A DNA stretch of 64,000 nucleotides from Vibrio sp. SCSIO 43137. Lineage in GTDB: Bacteria; Pseudomonadota; Gammaproteobacteria; Enterobacterales; Vibrionaceae. A model generated the notes under the pieces. The model made no database searches. It had not been told where the DNA came from and saw nothing but the letters and a program-made list of their open reading frames with translations. Below are positions 6,975-14,066 of the stretch, piece by piece. The stretch covers positions 1,612,001-1,676,000 of the forward strand of contig NZ_CP116383.1 of NCBI RefSeq assembly GCF_028201475.1. Reading direction: 5' to 3'. The first letter of the stretch is position 1; the number at the start of each line of letters is the position of its first letter. The position numbers were made by a program, and so were the translations under genes.

Positions 6975-9433
6975 AAAAATGCTTTGAAAATTATGCACTT
7001 TTTATTGATATGCATAGGTCTTATTTCAATGAGGTACTAGCAAAAGAAGCAGGCATTACATGGGATACTGATTCATGGAAGTTTAATAAACAGGCGAAAG
7101 GATTTTTGACCTATTCTGGGTCTGTGTCAGCAACATTTTCTGAAATCAATCTGAACTTGCTTAAAAATACGTACCACGAGACTGAATATATTGATGGTAG
7201 AGCTATAAAGATAAATGAAAAGTATCGTGATTTTATTAAAGCTTATTTAGTATCAGTCATTAAGCAGTCTTCTAAGTGCCCATCCGGCTCTACGCTAGTA
7301 CCTTTGCAATTACTATTGAAACGTATTTATGTTCGTATGCTTTTTAATAAAACCGAACCACACCCCGTGAATATCACTTCAGATGTTATTCAGGACGCTG
7401 TTGATTTATTAGCTAGAAGTCGCAAAAGGCAAGACAATGCTGGTGATGACTACACGCTCATGAACAGTATTGTCAATAGAATTAATTATTATGCATTTAC
7501 TCAGTCTAGCCTTGAACTAAATAAAAAAATAAAAAGATCGTCTGGGAAATCAACAGCAAGCGCTGGAAAAGCAAAGGATAGAGCTTTCAAAGAAAAGCAC
7601 TTTGCAGAAGATTTTGGAGATGACAGCGATGAAAAAAATTTGCAAATTCATGCATTTCTTAATGTAGTTGCGTTACGTTCGTTAGTAGAAACTCCGTATG
7701 AACAAGTCATTTTAAATCTAGTTATGTTTTTGATGGTAACTGGAATGCGTTATCACGAAGCATCTACGTTAAAATACAATTCATTTAAAATTGTAGAAAT
7801 TGAAGATGAAGCTATAAAGCGAATGTTGATAAAACGTGGGTTATCAACTTTTTATCTCGGTATCTACTACCAAGGAGAAAAGGGAGCAGGACAAAGAACT
7901 CACTGGATCGAACCGTTAGCGATCCCCTTAGTTGAGGAGATCTTCGTTGATACGATCACCAAAACTGAGAAACTCCGAGCACAAACAGAATTTATTAGAG
8001 CAGAAAACTTCAAAACTTTCTTACCCAAAGAGCTCGGAATACCCTTTAACGAAGATAGCGTTACGCAACGTGTACCTAGGCTAATTGACTTAGATGAAAT
8101 AGTCGAACATATCTATGAGTCACTATCCAAATCAGGACAAGGAAAATCACGTAGTCCTAGGTCTCAAAAAAGAGACTATGCAAGAAAAAGGTTGAAACGA
8201 CTAGCGATTGAGCCAGTTAGAGAAGTCATCGTTAGTAACGGTAAACAGGTCTACTATAATATCCAAGATATCAATGACTTCCTTCATTTCTCTTTGAAAC
8301 AAGATAAAGCTATAGCTGACGATTTAATACTCAATATAAATGATACCAAGAACAACTTTCAATATACTGCTAATTATGAGGACTTATTGTTTCTGATACC
8401 ACAAGGTAGTGCCTCTCTTATTCGTACAGGCGTAACTAAACCTATACCACAATATATTGAATATTCGGATATGAATAAGTTTCTTGGTGGTGGTAAAAAG
8501 AAAAATAGTTCTGCTTTTGCTAAGTACAACCTAAATGATGAAGCCGGTAATGTTACTCAGTTAACGACACATATTCCACGTCATAACATTAATACCTTCT
8601 TAGCTATTGCGGAAGTTTCTGAGCATCTGCAAGCTATGATGATGGGGCGTGTAGATATAGAACAAAACAAGAGCTATCAACACCTAGCAATACAAGAAAA
8701 GGCACTGTCTACTAACCTAGTATTATCGTCCAAGGCTCGTCAACATGTTGATAGTCACAACAATGCGTTAGATACAATTAAAGAAAAAGCATTGATCGGC
8801 ATTAATCCAAATTTGTCGCTTGGTAACGCATTTGCTCAGAATACTCAAACCTTCACAACGCGGAAAGATCAGGCGTCATTTATTAGTGAAGTGCTTGATG
8901 CTACGGATTCTGGTTTATTTTCTGAGTTTAAAGAAATGTTTGGTGATTTAGTTGAACCTGAAGAAAAGAAAGATCTTCTACATACTCATGCTGATTTAGC
9001 TCCGGTGTCTATTGGAAGCTGTATGAGAAAGTTAACAACTTTTCAGTGCCCTTACAACACTAAATGCCAAGATGGTACCCCCTGCCCTTACTTCACACTC
9101 ACAGGACGAATTGACGAATCTAATAAGATTGAGGCACTAGTCAACTCCATCGAGTCAGAGATAACCATGATAAACCAGATGGAGCTCATGGGTGAATTAT
9201 CTTTAGAAGAAGCATATGAAGTCCTGATTGATCTCGAACTACGAAAGAAAAATATCCTCTACTTGATGGAAGAAAGTGCGAAGATTGAATCAGAGAAAAT
9301 CCAAATTAATTTACTTGAACTGGATGCTCTACAAAAGCCTAAAACATTGTCGTCACTATTTGCTCTTGAGCATCGCAATATGAAGAAACTGGCTACCCAA
9401 GAAACATCGTTCAAGCCAAATTCCGCTAATTAA
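6971..9433 (+). CDS. ginC: GInt large tyrosine-recombinase-like protein GinC
   Basis: 820 residues, about twice the usual integrase length. Recombinase-like motifs are spread out: Arg in MVTGMRYHEASTLKYN (around residue 260), box II in THIPRHNINTFLA (around 535) and a following MMGR...YQHL, where the usual GHxS is not clearly kept. An insertion of more than 200 residues separates the two halves. Near the C-terminus is a Cys-rich knuckle (SCMRKLTTFQC, TKCQDGTPCPYF) followed by a long charged helical tail. GinC is essential in studied GInts. Whether this copy cleaves DNA or plays a structural role cannot be read from sequence. Confidence 0.75.
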   Translation: MKKCFENYALFIDMHRSYFNEVLAKEAGITWDTDSWKFNKQAKGFLTYSGSVSATFSEINLNLLKNTYHETEYIDGRAIKINEKYRDFIKAYLVSVIKQSSKCPSGSTLVPLQLLLKRIYVRMLFNKTEPHPVNITSDVIQDAVDLLARSRKRQDNAGDDYTLMNSIVNRINYYAFTQSSLELNKKIKRSSGKSTASAGKAKDRAFKEKHFAEDFGDDSDEKNLQIHAFLNVVALRSLVETPYEQVILNLVMFLMVTGMRYHEASTLKYNSFKIVEIEDEAIKRMLIKRGLSTFYLGIYYQGEKGAGQRTHWIEPLAIPLVEEIFVDTITKTEKLRAQTEFIRAENFKTFLPKELGIPFNEDSVTQRVPRLIDLDEIVEHIYESLSKSGQGKSRSPRSQKRDYARKRLKRLAIEPVREVIVSNGKQVYYNIQDINDFLHFSLKQDKAIADDLILNINDTKNNFQYTANYEDLLFLIPQGSASLIRTGVTKPIPQYIEYSDMNKFLGGGKKKNSSAFAKYNLNDEAGNVTQLTTHIPRHNINTFLAIAEVSEHLQAMMMGRVDIEQNKSYQHLAIQEKALSTNLVLSSKARQHVDSHNNALDTIKEKALIGINPNLSLGNAFAQNTQTFTTRKDQASFISEVLDATDSGLFSEFKEMFGDLVEPEEKKDLLHTHADLAPVSIGSCMRKLTTFQCPYNTKCQDGTPCPYFTLTGRIDESNKIEALVNSIESEITMINQMELMGELSLEEAYEVLIDLELRKKNILYLMEESAKIESEKIQINLLELDALQKPKTLSSLFALEHRNMKKLATQETSFKPNSAN

Positions 9434-9467
9434 CACGTTTAACTAAAAATGTTAAGGAGAGTTACAG

Positions 9468-9899
9468 ATGAGTCGTCTTGAAATGGATAAGAAAATAGAA
9501 GCTGAGTTGATTCTTATGCTTACTGAAGGCTATGATTCTGCACCGATCACTCACAAACTATTATTTGAACGATTGAAGGCTAAAAACGTCATTTCAAGTA
9601 AAGGCACTCTTACAACACGAACGCCGATAATCGAGTTGTATAAAGAAAAACAAATAGCCACTGTCAAAGGGGCATTTGGGGAAAGTCTAGCAAAAGGCAA
9701 AAACCAGACTCGAGCTGAGTTAATTCGACGTAACGCAATACTAACTCAAGAGGCTAAAGAAGCTAAAGAACAGCTAATAATTAATACAACGGTACTGCTG
9801 AGTATTGTAAAAAATATTAAAACTCAGTCTATTGCATGCAATATCGAACGTCTATTGTCACCTCACCTCATACGAGAACTTAACAATAATAAGTTGTGA
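9468..9899 (+). CDS. ginD: GInt small helical helper protein GinD
   Basis: 143 residues, mostly charged helix, starting MSRLEMDKKIEAEL. A central segment may be DNA-binding (KNVISSKGTLTTRTPIIELYKE), and a long C-terminal helix (RAELIRRNAILTQEAKEAKEQL) could form a coiled coil. The ribosome site AAGGAGAG is good, and the gene lies 34 bases after ginC on the same strand. Size, composition and position match the fourth GInt gene, a small putative helix-loop-helix protein needed with the three recombinases. Assignment rests mainly on context. Confidence 0.7.
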   Translation: MSRLEMDKKIEAELILMLTEGYDSAPITHKLLFERLKAKNVISSKGTLTTRTPIIELYKEKQIATVKGAFGESLAKGKNQTRAELIRRNAILTQEAKEAKEQLIINTTVLLSIVKNIKTQSIACNIERLLSPHLIRELNNNKL

Positions 9900-10038
9900 T
9901 TATTAAGTCTTGGCAAAGGCATTTCTGACTCACTTCGGGACAAAGGTGTATAGTGCAACATATTGAATATAATTAGAGCGTTATTTCATTTATGATAGGT
10001 GGAGTTCAGAATAACTCATCTTAAAGTTGATCTGAAAA

Positions 10039-11355
10039 TTAATGTTTAGCCGGTTGCTTCTTGAGAACATTTAATAACTTTCTGTATTCAATGATTATTT
10101 GTTGATGGGTGCTACTTCGAGTGTGCAGTGATCGTTGCTTACGCTCATTTCTTTGTTCATTACTGCAAATCCAGTTGATTTCTTTTCCTAGATTATTTGC
10201 GCTAAAGTAATCACTGCTATTTGTGTCTGGCAAAGTTACAATATCACCAGTATCTCTATTGTATACCGTCCCTTTAATTGGGTGCATTTTAAGCATCTTT
10301 CTTAAATTTTTATCAAAAGAGAGAAACATTGGTACAAAATAGTGTCCTTCACTTCCCATACCTAGAGGTATAAGCTTTTCCATTATTCTTGGAACTGCCA
10401 TATCCCATGCTATGTTGTCTAGCTTTTTTAGTAGTCTTTTCGTATTACAGTTCTTATGAACTTGGTTTAGAATAGGCAAATTACTCCTAGAAGAGAAATA
10501 CTTATGAGCGATTATTGCTTCTCTATCCATATATAATCCAATAGTCTCATGCATAAATTTTAGATATGAAGTCATCTTGTTTCTTTCATTTCTATTTGAC
10601 TCTTCTTGAATGCGTATCATACCAATCAGATTTAATAGTAGATTTCTTTGCATCAACATGATTGCTTCCAACTCTGACTTTTTATTAACGTAAAAATCAT
10701 AGGCGCTTTCCATGGCATTATGCGCAGCCCTATTAAAAGAGACAGTGTATCTAGGATTAAGCGTTCTTTTATACTCTTCGCAGTTAATACTTGCAAAAAG
10801 ATGAAGGCAACACAAGTTTTCTCTAAACGCCTTATCTAAACTTAACCAAAACTCAAGTTTACTACGCGCTTCAAAGTTGGCTGTTATCATGATAACTTTT
10901 ATATTTTCGACTAAATAGAATAGAAAGTCGAAGTTCAATTGGTCTCTAAGTAATCCATCAATCAAAGTAAGAAGTTTGTTTTGCACCTCACCTACAGACT
11001 CACCGCGAACTAGTTTTTTTATATAAGAAGCCATATTAGTATCAAACATTACGGTGTAATCTATGAGAAAATCATTAGTTCCATTTAAGAATATACACTT
11101 TAGCATTTCATCATCTATAAAATATAAATTTTCCGACTTAAAATAAGGAGTCAAATAATTATTTGGTTCTTTAGTGTACTTGCTAATACTACAAGGAAGA
11201 ACATCTTTATCATAATCATCTAAATGTATAACACCGCTAAGTTCAGGATACTTTCCTTTCATTTCTAACCACGAAAAAGCTATATCTGAAGGAGTCCTTG
11301 ATATAGATAAACGACTTACAAGTTTTACTAGATCATCACTTTCAAAGTGTGACAT
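10039..11355 (-). CDS. Large PIN-like protein, candidate nuclease effector
   Basis: 438 residues; ATG at 11355 with AAGGAT upstream. No family is recognised with confidence, but the placement of acidic motifs is PIN-like. These are a beta-strand ending in Asp-Thr-Asn (TVMFDTNMASYI, about residue 105), a late WDMAVPRIMEKL and a final FLSFDKNLRKML, which resembles the last strand-Asp-x-x-Leu of PIN nucleases. A 200-residue helical insertion lies between, and the C-terminus is basic. If real it would be a metal-dependent RNase-type effector. It is the cargo gene nearest the gin operon, converging on ginD with about 140 bases between. AT-rich composition fits recent transfer. Alternative: an unrelated helical protein. 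Confidence 0.45.
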   Translation of the reverse strand: MSHFESDDLVKLVSRLSISRTPSDIAFSWLEMKGKYPELSGVIHLDDYDKDVLPCSISKYTKEPNNYLTPYFKSENLYFIDDEMLKCIFLNGTNDFLIDYTVMFDTNMASYIKKLVRGESVGEVQNKLLTLIDGLLRDQLNFDFLFYLVENIKVIMITANFEARSKLEFWLSLDKAFRENLCCLHLFASINCEEYKRTLNPRYTVSFNRAAHNAMESAYDFYVNKKSELEAIMLMQRNLLLNLIGMIRIQEESNRNERNKMTSYLKFMHETIGLYMDREAIIAHKYFSSRSNLPILNQVHKNCNTKRLLKKLDNIAWDMAVPRIMEKLIPLGMGSEGHYFVPMFLSFDKNLRKMLKMHPIKGTVYNRDTGDIVTLPDTNSSDYFSANNLGKEINWICSNEQRNERKQRSLHTRSSTHQQIIIEYRKLLNVLKKQPAKH

Positions 11356-11422
11356 AATCTATCCTTATGTATGAATTAAAAAATATCAGGTCAAAATTCT
11401 AAAAAATGGATGTTTGTACTTA

Positions 11423-11466
11423 ATTAACACCCAATAAAGAGAAGCTAACACTTTTTGGATGTTAAT
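11423..11466 (-). repeat. Short inverted repeat, terminator or degenerate attC-like site
   Basis: ATTAACACCCAATAA (11423-11437) faces TTTTTGGATGTTAAT (11452-11466) with two mismatches over 15 paired positions. On the minus strand it overlaps the TAA of the ATPase fragment and ends in GGGTGTTAAT, as integron attC ends do, but it is shorter (44 bases) than ordinary attC sites. It could equally be a terminator-like hairpin. Confidence 0.4.
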
Positions 11467-12046
11467 TTTTATTAAAAACTGGCCTGCACATTCCAAAAAA
11501 AGCACAGTCTCGATAAATGAATCTTGACTTTAATAACTCTGCGTTATTTCCACTGAATATAAATGAAACTCTTTCAGAGTGCTGTAGTGCATTACGAATC
11601 TCCCATTCTAATTTAACTCCATTTTCGCACTGAGCAAGTAAGTGAAATTCATTTATAAATACTGCTATTCTAGAGTTGTTATTTATTGCCAATAGATCAA
11701 TCATACTCAAAAATTCTATTGTTTTGGATTCTATCGTCAAGCAATTATAAATTGACAACTCTCCTCCTAAACGTATATAAATACATTTTAACGTGTTTAA
11801 TAGTTCATTCTTTATCTGAGAAGCTTCCTTCATGTTGAGAAAATCACATGACTCCCATAGAAATGAATTCAGCCCATAGTAGTTTGGGAAGTTTTCCATA
11901 TGATCAAGTTTTTGAGTCAAGGCTCCAATTGCACTTTCGCTCCATTCGCCAGCTAGCCAAGAAGGTGAAGATGCCAATACCTCTATTACCAATGTTCTAA
12001 ACTGATCTTTTTTTTCATTTATGAACATCTTTAGCATCAACACCAT
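11462..12046 (-). CDS. Truncated AAA-type ATPase (archaeal-ATPase-like C-terminal part)
   Basis: 194 residues. The second half resembles the Walker B-sensor region of the archaeal-type AAA ATPase family: RIAVFINEFHLLA (family usually IDEF, here INEF), then EIRNALQHSERVSFIFSGN (sensor strand) and ELLKSRF. No Walker A P-loop exists in this frame or in the 600 bases upstream, and the protein stops early after MCRPVFNKN. It is therefore probably a degraded remnant and unlikely to hydrolyse ATP. The start is uncertain: no good ribosome site precedes ATG 12046, and ATG 12028 is possible. Confidence 0.5.
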   Translation of the reverse strand: MVLMLKMFINEKKDQFRTLVIEVLASSPSWLAGEWSESAIGALTQKLDHMENFPNYYGLNSFLWESCDFLNMKEASQIKNELLNTLKCIYIRLGGELSIYNCLTIESKTIEFLSMIDLLAINNNSRIAVFINEFHLLAQCENGVKLEWEIRNALQHSERVSFIFSGNNAELLKSRFIYRDCAFFGMCRPVFNKN

Positions 12047-12644
12047 TAGTTTATATATTACTTAGTAGGATATTTTTTTTCGCAGAGGAAGAAAACTGGA
12101 AAAAGTTGACTCGATTATTGAGACAAGAAACATGTTTATGTGAAAACAAAGCAACTGATATCACGAAGCTTTGTGATCTAAAGCATGATTAACGTCATAT
12201 TTTTAAAAAATATGCACAGTTTTTTTTCCTATAACACAGTTTATAATCGCTCTGCCAAATAAATTGTCTAATTTGGCACTTTAACTTTTGCTTAATAGCG
12301 TAAACACATCTATGTAGTGCTGTCTAGCCCTTTACTTTACTTACCAAATTTACACATCAATAAATATAGCCTATTAGCATTGTTAAATTATTCAGTAATC
12401 TCTATTTATTTTCCTCGTCCAAGACTTATTGAAATTTTTGAGATAACATTTAGTACGGATGAACAGCATTAACATAATACAAAATAGCACCATAACTATA
12501 TAATGAAGTCACGCCGCATTAAGATTTGAGCAGGACTACCTCGAAACTTAACCATACCACTGTAAAAACATGAACCAACTATGGAATGAAAAGTGCCAAG
12601 CGTTGTGAATCAGGCGTAAGCTCTTTATTAAGTTAAGTTCATCC
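12047..12644. other. Gene-free AT-rich stretch containing an attC-like site
   Basis: No coding frame with a start and ribosome site was found. The part next to the HEPN gene (12505-12620) is the attC-like site listed separately. The remainder, about 460 bases, shows only runs of A/T and scattered stops in all frames. It sits where the missing N-terminal part of the adjacent ATPase would be expected, but no P-loop remnant was recognised. Confidence 0.5.
12505..12620 (-). repeat. Integron attC-like recombination site, degenerate
   Basis: Read on the minus strand it starts CTTACGCCTGATTCACAACG and continues CGCTTGGCACTTTTCATTCC, with a later TTTACAGTGGTATGGTT, and ends CTTAATGCGGCGTGAC. These blocks, in this order, are those of Vibrio superintegron attC sites. 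The outer arms pair through ACGCC/GGCGT. Both outer cores are off consensus (TTAC for TAAC, GTGA for GTTA), so recombination may be weakened. It begins 25 bases after the HEPN gene stop, the normal place for a cassette's own attC. Confidence 0.6.
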
Positions 12645-13220
12645 TCAACCTAACGCCTGTTTTGTAGCTCGAATGATGCCTGATACAACCAATTTTCTAA
12701 ATTCTTCATAAGTAAGAGTAACTCTAAGCAGTTGCTTGTTACCTCGCCCACTTAGGATGCTTGGAAATTGTTGTGTTGCAAAATCAAAGCTAAAGTAATG
12801 TCCCTCGTGAACCACATCACAACGGCTAGTATACAGTTCTTTGACAACATCTTGCAGGTTATACTTCCCGCCACATAGCTCAATACCACGAACTAATGTT
12901 TGTTGTTCTTCGGTAGATAAAAAGTTTTCAAAGAATTTAATGACATGAGCTTTAGATTGACCCTCACCAACAAACTGATCGTGCACCTTAGCTATATGCT
13001 CGCAAGCAATGATTAGAAACATCAATTTCAACGCATCACGACTTGCGGCTATTGACTCCATCCCGTTAGCAAGTGTTACAAGCCTTTGCCCTTGATGCAT
13101 CATCAGTTTTGCTCGATGAGCAGGTTCATCTTTCAGTACTGCTTCACATTTAAGTATAAACTTATTTAATTCTAGCTCGGAGTCAAAATACTCTTTGTAA
13201 AATCTTATCCATTGCTCCAT
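12645..13220 (-). CDS. HEPN-domain RNase-like protein in an integron-type cassette
   Basis: 191 residues, almost all helical. Near residue 133 is RCDVVHEG, which contains the R-x4-H motif that forms the metal-free RNase active site of HEPN proteins in many toxin, abortive-infection and CRISPR nucleases. The N-terminal region contains helices with SRDALKLMFLIIACEHIAK, the usual framework of this fold. ATG 13220 follows TGGAG and lies 14 bases after the end of an attC-like site, and another attC-like site follows the stop. The gene with its downstream site is thus organised as a complete gene cassette. A stand-alone RNase toxin or defence effector is the likely role; no antitoxin partner is obvious. 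Confidence 0.6.
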   Translation of the reverse strand: MEQWIRFYKEYFDSELELNKFILKCEAVLKDEPAHRAKLMMHQGQRLVTLANGMESIAASRDALKLMFLIIACEHIAKVHDQFVGEGQSKAHVIKFFENFLSTEEQQTLVRGIELCGGKYNLQDVVKELYTSRCDVVHEGHYFSFDFATQQFPSILSGRGNKQLLRVTLTYEEFRKLVVSGIIRATKQALG

Positions 13221-13233
13221 ATATACTCCAAGA

Positions 13234-13316
13234 AATTAACGCCCAATTAAGTAGTGTGCTAGCAATTCAAACAAAAAGTGTCAAGCTTCATAAATCTGCT
13301 TGAATGCTTGTTATGT
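13234..13316 (-). repeat. Integron attC-like recombination site
   Basis: On the minus strand the site opens with ACATAAC (13316-13310) and AAGCATTCAAG, has a central AAGCTTGACACTTTTTG, and closes with CTTAATTGGGCG followed by GTTAATT (13240-13234). Its end arms, TAACAAGCATTCAAG and the complement of CTTAATTGGGCGTTA, agree at 10 of 15 positions. Its length of 83 bases is normal for attC. The stop codon of the upstream peptidase gene lies inside the opening core, a common feature of cassettes. Confidence 0.65.
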
Positions 13317-13925
13317 GAGTTTTTTAATTTTCAGAGCTACTCCTAGCCAGTCAGCCCAAACTGATATAGGGGCTACTTGATTGACTGAACCATCAACTGG
13401 ATCAAATAGACCTTGCTTACTAAGGGCTACACTGTGTTTTTCACCTGTACTATGAACGATAGTTGGTAGTAATACAGTAGAAGAATCCTGATTATTCAAA
13501 CCTACTTCAATTTTAAGGTTTTGAGCCTTGGCTAGTTCAAGCTCTTGAGGGTATACCTGAGATAGAGTTTGGTAAGTATCCATGTCTTTCACGATTACAG
13601 AAGTCAAAAGCCCAAATTCATTGGCAACATAAGCCATTGCAACAATAGAGTTCAACCCATTGCTAACATTCGCGAAAGTATGCTGTTCAGTTTCAGGAAT
13701 GATACCTGTAACTTCATAGACGAGTTTAGCAATAGTGTCTAAACTTTGTTCTTTCTGTATTCGAATAGATTTTGCAGTAAATGTCAGACTTCTTAGATCT
13801 AGCCTCTTTAGTACTACGGGCTCGAAAGAATCAAAACATCCAAGAATACTTAGCGCCCCCACTAAACTGTATGCCCCGCACATATTAGAGCCTGAAGGCT
13901 GCATTATTTTTGGGTATTGGTACAT
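13311..13925 (-). CDS. Papain-like cysteine peptidase-type protein
   Basis: 204 residues from ATG 13925 (GGAGA 7 bases upstream). The N-terminus carries QPSGSNMCGAYSLVGAL, the context of the nucleophilic Cys in C39/papain-like peptidases (polar residues, then Cys-Gly or Cys-Ala at the start of a helix). Near residue 170 is GEKHSVALSKQGLFDPVDG, the expected His followed by an Asp in FDP. The triad therefore seems complete. No signal peptide or membrane helix is present, so it would act in the cytoplasm. It is the first of two cassette-like genes, and its stop lies in an attC-like site. Substrate unknown; an effector, a maturation peptidase or a transglutaminase-like role are all possible. Confidence 0.5.
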   Translation of the reverse strand: MYQYPKIMQPSGSNMCGAYSLVGALSILGCFDSFEPVVLKRLDLRSLTFTAKSIRIQKEQSLDTIAKLVYEVTGIIPETEQHTFANVSNGLNSIVAMAYVANEFGLLTSVIVKDMDTYQTLSQVYPQELELAKAQNLKIEVGLNNQDSSTVLLPTIVHSTGEKHSVALSKQGLFDPVDGSVNQVAPISVWADWLGVALKIKKLT

Positions 13926-14066
13926 CAATTTATCTCCATATTCACATATTATTTTTTTGATTCACGAGTTGGATAGATCCAAATAGTTAGCTAATTGGCG
14001 GTGTTTTCGGGTTTCGTTCCTCACCGGCTCAGTTTTGGACAAAAGTAAGGCTGTATTCTTCCAAAC

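Noticed and set aside
13926..14066. A further attC-like site between the esterase-STAND gene and the peptidase gene
   Set aside because: Fragments such as CACCGCCAATTAG resemble attC arms, but no paired outer core (GTTRRRY type) is present.
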